Below are positions 32,649-42,164 of a stretch of 64,000 nucleotides of DNA, piece after piece. The notes under the pieces were generated by a model. It saw nothing but the letters and a program-made list of their open reading frames with translations. It was not told the DNA's origin and searched no databases. The stretch lies in the NCBI GenBank assembly GCA_028673005.1, contig CM054115.1, positions 194,440,370 through 194,504,369 of the forward strand, in the 5' to 3' direction. Position numbers and translations under genes: made by a program. Each line of letters opens with the position of its first letter. Within the stretch, counting starts at the first letter, position 1. Origin of the DNA: Tanypteryx hageni. Taxonomy: Eukaryota; Arthropoda; Insecta; Odonata; Petaluridae.

Positions 32649-32882
32649 AGAGAGGGATCCGGCGGTGTGGTTTGAGTGTTGTCCTCACCTTACGATTCCG
32701 GCCCTCTATTTGTGCGTTGCTATTAGGCGACGAGGATGAGAAAACGAGACCACGAGAAATATTGAGGAGACCGCACAAATCAACACTCCGTACTTCCGAA
32801 GGGACGTTAAGCAGTTGGCCCCCCTGGTGTATTTCGCAAGAGTAGGCTTATGCCGGCACCGGGTTTCTCTCCTCCCTTCTCT
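32649..32882. mobile_element. Short (234-bp) unclassified element with AGAGAGGGA ends
   Basis: GC-richer island that breaks an AT-rich hAT-derived 3' region. It begins AGAGAGGGATCC and ends with the reverse complement of AGAGAAGGGAGG. It includes gccggcaccgggtttctctc at its right end. No coding frame. Candidate MITE or SINE. Confidence 0.4.
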
Positions 32883-33229
32883 AATGATTTTGCATTTTTA
32901 AGGGCACAAAATCTATTTATATAATTCTGGAATTCCACTGTATAAAAAATATAAAATACATAATATATACATATAAAAAATAGGTATCTTGGAAGAAAAA
33001 AGGTAAAAAAACCACTAGAATTGAAGGATGAGCTTTATTATGAAATAAACACAGTCAATCGACAAGAAAACAAACCCACTTACTCTTCTGGCAATTTTTT
33101 GGGCATTTATACCTTAACAAAAACACACTATGTAACTCGAAAACAAGGCTAGTTAAATACAATCTATAAAAATAAGTAAGAAAATACCGTAACAGTGCAA
33201 AAATGTTTATAATAGAAAATTTTAAATCA

Positions 33230-34103
33230 ACTCTTAAAAATAAAATGAGAAATTTTCTCATTAACATTCAATCTTGGTTAAATAAAAGCATTGAACATGT
33301 TTTTATAGTCTCATTTTTCATTTTTTGACGACGATCTGTCACTATTAAATTGCAAACACCAAAATAGCGCTCGGCATCAACACTTGACACGGGACTCCAG
33401 ATGGACTGAAGTGCTGCTTCCCCAAATGATTTATTTCATTTTTAATGTAAGTAACATTTGCAAGATATCTGATTTTATATTCTCCTTAATATTACTAACC
33501 AACTGCGAATGAAAGCATTCATAATCTTCTAAGCAATCCGATTCTGAAACTTTTGAAAAATACGGAATAATTTTTAGATTTTCTTTCAATGATTCTTTTG
33601 TTAGTCTTGTTTTGGTTGATGGCTCAGGCTCTAAATATTTATCGATTTTTTAAAGACTATCACTTGAAGTATGCTTTAGGGTTTCAATAATGTCAAATAA
33701 AGCATCATTGTTGTCAACATCATTCAAAAGCTCATTTATATCACCTGAAAATATCCCATCAGCATTCCTTGTTCGGCAGATAAAGTTTTCTCAAGCAATC
33801 TGAAGAAGGTAGATCTCCTGACCTTTTAATATTCTCGGAAAAATATTCCCTTACTGCTGGATTATCCAGTTTATGTAAAGGAATGTTCGCTTTAAGGCAC
33901 ATTTTTACTTTTTTTTCAAATAAATTTAATTTTGAATCTCTGGATTGATTCTGAGTTGCAACTATTTCACATAAAGTTCCTTGTCGCCGATTCTGATCTG
34001 AAGAAGTCTTAATTTTCTTTTTATGACCGACACTGTCCACGTTTCTCGAGATTATCTTTTTACTTTCTCCATATACGAAGTATAGAGCAAGTATTATTTT
34101 CAT
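33230..34103 (-). pseudogene. hAT transposase relic, CGGBP1-like N-terminal and hAT dimerisation tail
   Basis: The minus strand begins with a 114-codon frame (34103-33759): basic stretch, then 'FEKKVKMCLKANIPLHKLDN', 'REYFSENI' and 'LRKLY', the order found in CGGBP1-like hAT-derived proteins. After many stops, 33420-33280 encodes 'SIWSPVSSVDAERYFGVCN' and 'TDRRQKM', the C-terminal hAT dimerisation motif. The catalytic middle is shredded. It lies upstream of MFSD14 and is unrelated to it. Confidence 0.7.
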
Positions 34104-34136
34104 GAAAAAAATCGAATTCCAGATTTCAACGGAAAT

Positions 34137-34630
34137 ACATGTTTTAAGGTCCCCTGAACACGTTTTGACTATATTCTCGATGATGTCTGTGTGTCTGTCT
34201 GTATGTGATAGATTTTTGTGGGCGCTCTAACTCAAAAACTATTAATCAGTTAAACGCAAAATTTTATATTCAATATTTTTATAAAAGTTAGAAGATCTGA
34301 TTAGTTTTTGGTAAAAATCGGTCGACTGGAAGTGGGTGTTTACTCTTGTCACATCCGTTATTTTGAAATATTTGATAAATGTAAAAATATACTGGACTAA
34401 AAGTTGTAGGAAATTTCATTTTCTACAACCTTTGTTTGATACATTTTTCCATATAATGCATTGTTTAAGAGATATCTAATACTTTTAGCTGCCACCACCA
34501 CGCCACCTAACGAAAACTATTGTTAACAATTGACGCTTATTTACGTCTTCGTAACGCTCCTTTTTATTTTCTTAATTGTCAACCGGAAGTAAATGTTGAC
34601 AACGATCCCAGAGTTAACAACATGTAATTT
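34137..34630 (+). repeat. Third copy of the 'GCTGCCACCACACC' interspersed repeat
   Basis: Contains taaaagttgtaggaaattt at 34399, tagctgccaccaccacgcca near 34487 and 'acgctcctttttattttctt' near 34553, collinear with 19434 and 21009. The part 34137-34340 (ctcaaaaactattaatcagt) extends it leftwards. Confidence 0.6.
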
Positions 34631-34692
34631 GCGATATAAATATGGAATATGTCATTTTTGCTCACATCAGTTTATTTTTCAATCTACTCGGC

Positions 34693-35081
34693 TGTTACAA
34701 TGTCGACGCATCATCATTTCGTCATCATTAACGTCTATGCGGTCCAGGCTATGTTTTTTATAGACAGCGACCCTCTCATGGATGTTGATTTTTCTTAAAC
34801 CTGTGGCTGCGTAAATAATCGCGCCGTATTTTGTGAATAGTTCATCAACAACGACAACTATAACAATAAACACAACAAATAACAACTCTAACGAAGCAAC
34901 CGCTGCCTTGCAATGAAGCTCGCGCAAGGGTGACTCGGCGTCATCTGCTGTCTCTCGCTACCGCACTCCCTGTCGGCAGCGGGGAAAACCCCTCGTCGGC
35001 AGCGGGGAAATTCCTCGTCGGCAGCGGGGAAAACCCATCTTCAATGCGTAGGTAAGCAATGTCGTCGCGCCGGCCGCTACA
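34693..35081 (-). mobile_element. Putative 3' LTR of the minus-strand Gypsy element
   Basis: Reading leftwards from the integrase gene, a purine tract (AAGGGGGTGA, 35092-35082) precedes TGTAGCGGCCGG at 35081, and the block ends GTAACA at 34693, giving TG...CA ends. It contains three 22-bp tandem copies at 34971-35037. No second LTR exists in the window to confirm the limits. Confidence 0.55.
34971..35037 (+). repeat. 22-bp tandem repeat, three copies, inside the LTR
   Basis: Units of tcgtcggcagcggggaaaac type, nearly identical, GC-rich against the AT-rich surroundings. Confidence 0.8.
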
Positions 35082-35150
35082 TCACCCCCTTGGCCAAAAT
35101 TTTGCTCTGCAATAAAAAACATACAAAAAATAACAAATAGGTGTTCGCCA

Positions 35151-36398
35151 TTAAGTGCGAAAGTCTGCAAAATGGTGCGGAAATTTAACCCGCCGATCAC
35201 ATCGCGACTTCATCTCGGGCGCCGAAGTCGGTGGAGTTCGTCCATCCTGTTCGAGGCGAGAGGCGTTGTGCGCTGGCATGGTATCGTCTGCCAAAATGTA
35301 GGCAGGCTTGAGGCGGTCGATAGAGACGTTCACCTCCTCACCCCGAATCCGAAGCAGGAAGTACTTCGGGGTGGTTTTCAGCACCTGGTACGGACCGTCG
35401 TATGGAGGCCGTAGTGGACTCCTCACCGCATCATGCCGGACGAAAACGTGGGAGGAGCTTGCCAAATCCTTATAAATGAAAATTGGCTGTGCTGTCTCTG
35501 TCGGGCGTAACTTCTCGATGTTCCGCCGCAACTTCTCGATGTTCCGCCGCAACTGCGCGGCGAAATACATGGCGTCACCCTCTGGAGCGGATCTGGTCGC
35601 GAAAAACTCTCCCGGGAGGCGGATAGGTTCAACGTACACCAGTTCCGCCGGTGTTGCACCGATATCCTCCTTTCGAGCCGCCCGGATCCCCAAGAGGACG
35701 ACTGGAATCATATTCGACCAGCGTTCGTTGGCATGGCACATGATGGCGGCCTTAAGTTTGCGGTGGAATCGCTCCACGAGGCCGTTCGCGGCTGGGTGAT
35801 ATGCCGTGGTGCGGATATGCGAGGTGCCTGTCAAGAGGGCTAGCTCCCTGAACAGGCAGGACTCAAATTGTCGTCCCTGGTCCGTCGTGATGCGCAGCGG
35901 CGCTCCATAGCGCGCGATCCATCCCGCGGAAAACGCCCTGGCGGCCGCGTCAGCTGTAGCGTCCACGATGGGAAATACTTCCGGCCACCGCGTAAAGCGA
36001 TCCACGCATGTGAGGCGATACCGGAATCCTAGCGAGACGGGAAGGGGACCCACGAAATCCAGGTGGACGTGCTCGAAACAGGCTCCCGGTACGTCGTATC
36101 TTCCGATGGGCGCTGCAACGTGCCTCGTGACCTTGGAACGCTGGCAAGGAACGCAAGCTCGGGTCCAAGTGTTGCAGTCTTTCCGCATAGATGGCCACAC
36201 GAAGCGCTGCGCGACAAAATCAGCTGAGGCCTTCGTCCCTGAATGCGCCAACCCGTGCAAGAAATCATATACCCGTCTGCGGAAAGCCTGCGTCACGAAA
36301 GGCCTGATCGTCGATGTGGCAACGTCGCAATAGAACTCCGCTCGACTGCCGAGGACGGGAGTAGTAGTGCATTTGTGTGTTTCAGCGCAGTCCGCCAT
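35151..36398 (-). CDS. Ty3/Gypsy integrase region of pol
   Basis: An open frame covering the C-terminal part of a Gypsy polyprotein. It has the HHCC zinc-binding motif (H-x4-H in 'HGLAHSGTKA', then 'CVPCQRSK'). The DDE core has D in 'VHLDFVGPLP', D in 'TDQGRQFES' and E in 'NGLVERFHRK', followed by the GPY/F-like 'GPYQVL' module. The frame extends to 36647, but the first ~80 residues look unrelated, so I start at the ATG at 36398. A short in-frame duplication (RRNIEKL twice) is visible. RNase H and RT are not upstream on this strand: the same kind of element's RT lies at 44646-45735, beyond a Polinton piece and a LINE. GC content is much higher than that of its neighbours. Confidence 0.88.
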   Translation of the reverse strand: MADCAETHKCTTTPVLGSRAEFYCDVATSTIRPFVTQAFRRRVYDFLHGLAHSGTKASADFVAQRFVWPSMRKDCNTWTRACVPCQRSKVTRHVAAPIGRYDVPGACFEHVHLDFVGPLPVSLGFRYRLTCVDRFTRWPEVFPIVDATADAAARAFSAGWIARYGAPLRITTDQGRQFESCLFRELALLTGTSHIRTTAYHPAANGLVERFHRKLKAAIMCHANERWSNMIPVVLLGIRAARKEDIGATPAELVYVEPIRLPGEFFATRSAPEGDAMYFAAQLRRNIEKLRRNIEKLRPTETAQPIFIYKDLASSSHVFVRHDAVRSPLRPPYDGPYQVLKTTPKYFLLRIRGEEVNVSIDRLKPAYILADDTMPAHNASRLEQDGRTPPTSAPEMKSRCDRRVKFPHHFADFRT

Positions 36399-36653
36399 TT
36401 TGAATGTGATGTTATAACAAATGGATGATTGAAAAGCAGTGACGCCACCGCTCGGAGAGAATGTTGGAACTAAAAAAAAAAACAAAAAAAAGACGATCGT
36501 AATGTGCAATGTTAGGTTAGTACCTTGTATGGCGGCGGATTCGAAACGAATTAAACTTTCTTGGTTGGTATTTTGGATGGCGGTGGATTTGGGTACGTTA
36601 AAATGAAGCGGAATATTGATCAAGTTTTTATTTCCAATAAAATACAATCATTA

Positions 36654-36887
36654 TTACTTTATAAATACACACAACACAAATAACAATCTTTTTTTCAAAG
36701 GAGGTGGTCCATCGATATGAATTTCTCCTTTATTGTAGTGTTCCAGGTATGGCTGATATCGTTCCCTCTGACGCCGATATTCTAATTCTTGTAATTCAGG
36801 AAATGTGGTGGTTATCTGATGGATGCCACGTGGATAATACAATTCAATATAATCAAAAGGTATCAATTTCAGATCCTCCAATTTCAT
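36654..36887 (-). CDS. Small hypothetical protein, possibly Polinton-associated
   Basis: 77 codons, charged, with 'RRQRERYQPYLEHYNKGEIH' and Pro-Pro-Pro near the end. I do not recognise it. It is on the same strand as the DNA polymerase and lies between the polymerase and the Gypsy integrase. It could equally be chance. Confidence 0.25.
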   Translation of the reverse strand: MKLEDLKLIPFDYIELYYPRGIHQITTTFPELQELEYRRQRERYQPYLEHYNKGEIHIDGPPPLKKRLLFVLCVFIK

Positions 36888-37472
36888 CGTCTTCCAACCA
36901 CGTTTATGATAGGTCTGAATAGCCGACCTAACTTTATGTGTAATTGCGAGATGTTTTAAGTCTATAACTGAAGATTAATTACTTTCAAATCAATGATTGC
37001 TTAGATTTATAATATAATAATAATTTCAAATATAAATTAAATTACCTTAGGAGAGCGATCTGATGCGTGGAATATCTGGATGCGTCTTTCTTCGAAAAAC
37101 TCACTTTATGCACGCGACCGCCCTCTGCCAGGTCTAATCTATTTAGGTCACTAAGGAGTATTTGAATGAAAACACTTCGGGGTAGATGAAAAACAGGTTT
37201 TCAGTCCAGCTATTGCGCCCGAGTGGTGGATGAGTTTAGGTCACTAACCTCTGGTAGTAAATAAAATAAGATCTACGGTCTCGCAGTCAAACGTCGGTTT
37301 TGCTCCAGCGTCTCGATAGAGAAAGTCATGTTTAATACCTGGGTAGGATAGGATATTGGCCTCTGGTTGTTTTAAAAACCTACGGTCGGGGCAGATTTTA
37401 TCAAGTAAATAAAACACGAGAAAAGTAAACAATCGATTTATTTAACAAAAAATATATGCAAAGTTAGTTTTT
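36888..37472. other. Left part of the Polinton-like segment, no gene seen
   Basis: taggtcactaa occurs twice (37143 and 37235). No recognisable gene; limits of the Polinton fragment are not visible here. Confidence 0.3.
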
Positions 37473-37661
37473 TTACAAACATTGCTCCATACTCATTCTA
37501 TATTTATTATTAAACAACCTCCATGTCGCTTCATTGGTTATAGCCTCTTTTAATAACGACTTCAACAGTCCACTTTTCGCCAAATCGTCTTTCTTTGCTT
37601 CGATAAGTTCTTTTCTGAAACCATCATCCAATAATTGAATGAGTCTTAACGTTATTTTCAC
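37473..37661 (-). CDS. Small hypothetical protein near the Polinton polymerase
   Basis: 62 codons, rich in Leu and Lys (LIQLLDDGFRKELIEAKKDD), probably helical. No family recognised. Same strand as the polymerase, and spaced like the small accessory genes of Polintons, but this is inference. Confidence 0.3.
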   Translation of the reverse strand: MKITLRLIQLLDDGFRKELIEAKKDDLAKSGLLKSLLKEAITNEATWRLFNNKYRMSMEQCL

Positions 37662-37744
37662 GTCAAAATCTGTACGGTTTGAGGATAATATAAGCGTGAA
37701 AGTATTGTATAGAAATTATATCTTTTTTGTTCGAATAAATTAAG

Positions 37745-38104
37745 TCATTGATCATTACTCAGAATGACTGCCCCTTTACCGATTTGAGTAAATTGCACAC
37801 ACAATTCAAAAGTTTCACAATGATTAAACCCTACACTAACACTTTTCACTTTCTTATTATTCAGATAATACACAGTTTCCAATAAGAGTTGATTGATTTC
37901 ACAAATATTCTTCTTCCGCGATGACTTTGGGGGTGATGCGGGATCTGCTTGCAGACTGGATGGCGGTGGTGGCGATGACGATGGTGGTGATGATTGCAGA
38001 TTGGATAACTTCGGTCTTGGAACGCTTCTCCTCCGTTTCGGTAGAACTCCTGAACTGCTCGAACTCTTTATAGCGAAAGACTGTGTGGAGTTTATATATT
38101 TCAA
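37745..38104 (-). CDS. Hypothetical protein with Ser/Pro-rich linker, near the Polinton polymerase
   Basis: 119 codons: a Ser-rich start, basic 'PKRRRSVPRPK', a low-complexity Ser/Pro run, a second basic patch (KSSRKKN) and a compact C-terminal segment (INQLLLETVYYLNNKKVKSV...). Basic low-complexity plus a small folded tail suits a DNA-binding or capsid-associated small protein, but I recognise no family. It lies 170 bp after the polymerase stop on the same strand. Confidence 0.4.
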   Translation of the reverse strand: MKYINSTQSFAIKSSSSSGVLPKRRRSVPRPKLSNLQSSPPSSSPPPPSSLQADPASPPKSSRKKNICEINQLLLETVYYLNNKKVKSVSVGFNHCETFELCVQFTQIGKGAVILSNDQ

Positions 38105-38273
38105 TATAACCTACTATAACTGATGGAGGGGTGGTAGGAGTGAAGGGGAAAGGTGTGAAAGTGGAAGGGGGATCCTCAGAAGTCTTAAATCCTCGGCGAT
38201 TGGTTGCTTGTCCTAGATTGCATTATGCGGTGGAGTTGATTTATCTTCGAGCAGCAGTTTTGTAAATTGGGGA

Positions 38274-41200
38274 TCACAACGTCTTCTTTGTCTCGCTTTC
38301 CAAAATTCGAAGAACTTGACAGTCGTTGAGGTGGGGATGGGTAAATTGGGAAATAAAATAGGTTAAGATTTTCGCGATTGATTTGCAGAGAGTGTAAAGA
38401 CAGCAAAACTCTCCACAAAGGTCAGAGTGATAACTTTGGAGTCGAAATGGATTTTCGGTGTAGGAAAATGGTTGGAGGAAAGAGATGATTTCGTAAATGA
38501 GAGGTGGATAACCTATTAAAATATCACCTTCAAAGGCTTCTCCCCAGTTTCTCTTTAAATTTGAAATTTTACTGTTTCCCCAAGACAAGGTGTTGACCCC
38601 GTCGTCACAAAGATAACGTTTGTCATCAGAAGCACTCAAGGCAACTTTATTCATTTCCATCAAATAAAGTTCATGCTTTTTACTTTTAATCACATTCATT
38701 TTGCGAAATACAACAGAATTATCCCTTAAACAATTTACATAGTCCTCAAACTTTAAACCTTTTTTGATAAATGCTTTGGTTATTCCTTTTGCTTTTTTCT
38801 TTTCCTTCGAATCTCTAACTTTAAATGCATACAATTTGCTCCGCAGTCCTACAAAATGAGTCATTATCTTTCCGTTACACTCGTCTTTAAATTTTCCAAT
38901 CATCTTTTTATTTTTATCAGAGAAGCAAAGATGGTCCTTTGGAAAGTTGGATGTGTCGTAAAAGTCCAAGTCAGTCAATATATCTTTGTAAAAGTCATCA
39001 GTCCTTACTTCATAAATGAAGCTGTCAGTGTCCATGTAACATAGGTTTAACCTGTCACGGAATTTGTGCTTCATCCTCCTATAGTGAAAGTCATACATCA
39101 ATGTTTTACTTAATTCTAAAACGGATAATCCTATATAAATAGGTTTATCCATTTTAATTTTAGATTTTCTCAAGTGAACGATGACTAAATTTTCATTAAC
39201 GATCGTTCGGTCGAGGAATGTTGATTTGGATATTAGCTTATCCAATCGTTTTTCATTGAAAACCAATTCCAAATTTATCCTCTTCCGAACGTTCTCCATA
39301 GTTTTACCAAAAACGGAATTATTCATTAATTTGTAAAAATCCTTTCCAAAATCATTTTCTGCAATTTTCCTACGTTCAGTGTTTAAATCGATATATGATT
39401 TCAACCACGGAGATTGGTTAAATTCAATGACTCGGTGAATTGTCTTGAGTCTTAGTCCAAGAGAAAGAGCCTGTTTTAGGTTAACGTAGTGAATAACGTA
39501 CTTTGTTTTATCGTCTAGAGTCGTCAACAGTTTGGTATGCTTACAACCTGGAGGAATTTTATTTTCAGGACATAACGGCAGATCGTTGTGTTCGTGGTGG
39601 AGATCACTGGGATATTCTAAATCGACTTCTAAAATGTAAACTTTCGAATGGTCATCTGAAATAGATGTTACGTTAAAATTTTGAATTTCCTCCCGATCAA
39701 GCCAACGAAACCCACTATGGGGCAGCATTGCCCAGCCTTAGAGATTGTTAGCATCTAAATAAACAATATATCGAGATTCAATCTCTGGATTCAAATTATC
39801 TAGATACTTGTTATTGGCCTCAGAATACCTTTTCATGCACTGACTGATTCCACCACGAATACCCTTCTCTACCATCAAAATCATATCATAGTCATTCATC
39901 AGTTCAAGGTTAATTTTAGTGTATTTCAATATGGCGTCGAAAGCAAGACCTGGTGCGGTGAAGTACCATGTTGGGTCTAATTTGTACGTTTTCAAACATA
40001 CTTCCCAAAAATTTTCAAAAACATCAGCTAACAACAAAACGTCAGCCTTCAGGTAAAGGTCGCTATATTCACCTAAAGTCGAGCAATTAAAATCGTTCCA
40101 AATTTTCTTTGCATAGTCATAGTCCTCGTCTTTGATGTGTTCCTGAGTCAACTGACTATAAAATTCCTCTTTGGGTGGTAAGCACACATCGTTCAATTTG
40201 TCCCAGCAGTCTACGTATTCATACGGAAAAACACCTTTACGAGTGACCAAGTCCAGTTTTTCTCCAAAAATCTTTGCAGTTTGCACGAACTTATCTTGGG
40301 GGAGATTTTTAACTAATTTTGAGAGGGAAGAAGCCATGAAACGAAATGTATCGAGGAACCTGATGGAAAAGTTTTCACTCACCTTCTTTGAAAAGGAAAT
40401 ATATTTTCCCTCCGAATTGGGGATGCATTGCATTGCCTTTTCGTCGTGACCTAAATGAGGAATGATCAGGTGGGAGTCGTAACCGGATAGGTTGTGGATG
40501 AAAACGGGGAGAAAATTTGGCATTTTGAAATTTAAATTGCAATTTGAATGAGTAGGTCCTCGATACATACCCGTGAGATGACAGTGATCTCTCACGCGAT
40601 CATCACCTAATTCCTCCCCACAAATTTGACAAACAGTCGCCGTTTTGAATGCCTCCTGTTCCTTCGGGGTCATCGCAACCATAGGGGTCACGTTTTTGTA
40701 CACTCTGCATATGAGCTCTGAGACCTCTCCTAAATTCTTAACGAATACCTCGGCGGCATCCGCACCACGATAGAGAACGGGATCGAAAATCTCTCCCGTG
40801 GAGGATACCAAAACAAAACAAAAAGACATGACCTCATGTTTTTGGGTGGATATCAAATAGGAATGATCAAGAGGGCTACTGCAACTGACAAATTTTGGTA
40901 GGATGCATTCAAAATCGGCGTACACCACGAAAGGGGCACGCATGGTGTGCCCGAAATTTTTGAATTTTAACCATCTGTGGGGAGCAGGATTTTTGAGGGA
41001 GCATTGGTGTTGCAGTCCCGTTTATGTTCCACGAGCTTTTATTCATCGTGATAATGAGTGAAACATCTTTTGCACATGTAAATTCTATAATAGTTTTTAG
41101 TCACCTGGCAGTGAACTAATCTTTCAAAATTTCTTATATAACAATAATGGCTCTTGGAGCCTTCTGTTAAAAGCAAAAGGTCCCGGTGGTCATCAAGTTC

Positions 41201-41994
41201 CTCATCTACAACTTTGATAGGGTACACGTTATTTTTTTCATCAATACCGAAAACATTAACCGAAATATTGTTGGTTTTTTCAAATTTTGGAATTTTTGAG
41301 AGCTCTACTGGGTACTCAACGCAATCCCAATCATACCCTTTTCGAAATTCCTCGTTGTTGTATTTGGACACGCGTTGAGGATCTTTCTAAACATTTTTTG
41401 CCAAAATCGCATACTTAAAACAAAAGGAATCGTTATTATTGATATTTATTACCGAAAGTGTGTTTTTTATTTTTGGTGGCAAATCAATAAAAGAGGACCC
41501 TCTCAAAGGTCTATATTTATTGATCCTCAATTCCAACCCAAGAATCTCGGATAACGACCAACTGGAACCTTTTCCCTGCTGCTCAGACTTTTCCTTCAAA
41601 ATTTTTCCAAAAAGTTTATTCAAAATTTCATCAATATCATTAGCCTGAAGGACTCGAACATTTTTCGTTTTGAACACTCTCTCACTGGATTCGTTCTCCT
41701 TTTTAAACGTAGCTTTTAAAATTATATTAATTTTCAGAGCCGTATTTGCCAACTGTTCGCTAATTTTACCTATCAAAATTTCCTAATACCGTCTAAAAAC
41801 GTGATAATGTCTTTATTCACTCCATCTCCACTCACCCAAAATGTCTTTAGACAATTCCTCACTGCCGATTCTATTTCTACAACTCGGTTTCTACCTCTCT
41901 GTATCACGTGTCGCATATGAACGTCGCTCATTTCATGCGCTACGCGATAACGTGGGTTAAAATATGCGAAACACACCTCACAAAGTGTTTCCAT
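38274..41994 (-). pseudogene. Polinton/Maverick protein-primed family B DNA polymerase, broken
   Basis: Minus-strand relic of about 1,240 codons. In order: a small Cys/His finger (41994-41773), 'GSSFIDLPPKIKNT', 'YPVELSKIPKFE', a CKRCF...H finger, the exonuclease start VYADFEC (40943 on), 'DVLLLADVF', polymerase motif A 'YLDANNL', motif B 'KLMNNSVFGKT' and motif C YMDTDSF. These are the hallmarks of the protein-primed polymerases of Polintons and their relatives. Breaks seen: a frameshift at about 41775, an in-frame TAG at 41387, stops at 41039 and just after, a frameshift before 40943, and a TAA at 39738 in motif A. From 39728 to 38274 the frame is open. No integrase, protease, ATPase or capsid gene is found alongside, so only a fragment of a 15-20 kb element is here. 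Confidence 0.92.
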
Positions 41995-42164
41995 CCCAAC
42001 CGTTTAAAAAACAATGAAAGAAATAAAAAAATTAATAATTTATTTGTACAGGATAGGAAAAAGGAGGTTAAATTTATATACGTAGTATCTGAAAAAAATA
42101 TCAATTTCAATACTCATACAATTGCATTCCCCCATTCCTATATATCAATTACATAATCTCACAA

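Noticed and set aside
33055..33267. 70-codon minus-strand hydrophobic frame
   Set aside because: Low-complexity AT-rich reading, downstream of the hAT tail.
35968..36333. 121-codon plus-strand frame
   Set aside because: Antisense shadow of the Gypsy integrase in GC-rich DNA.
38856..39044. Plus-strand frame inside the polymerase
   Set aside because: Lies opposite the well-supported Polinton polymerase motifs.
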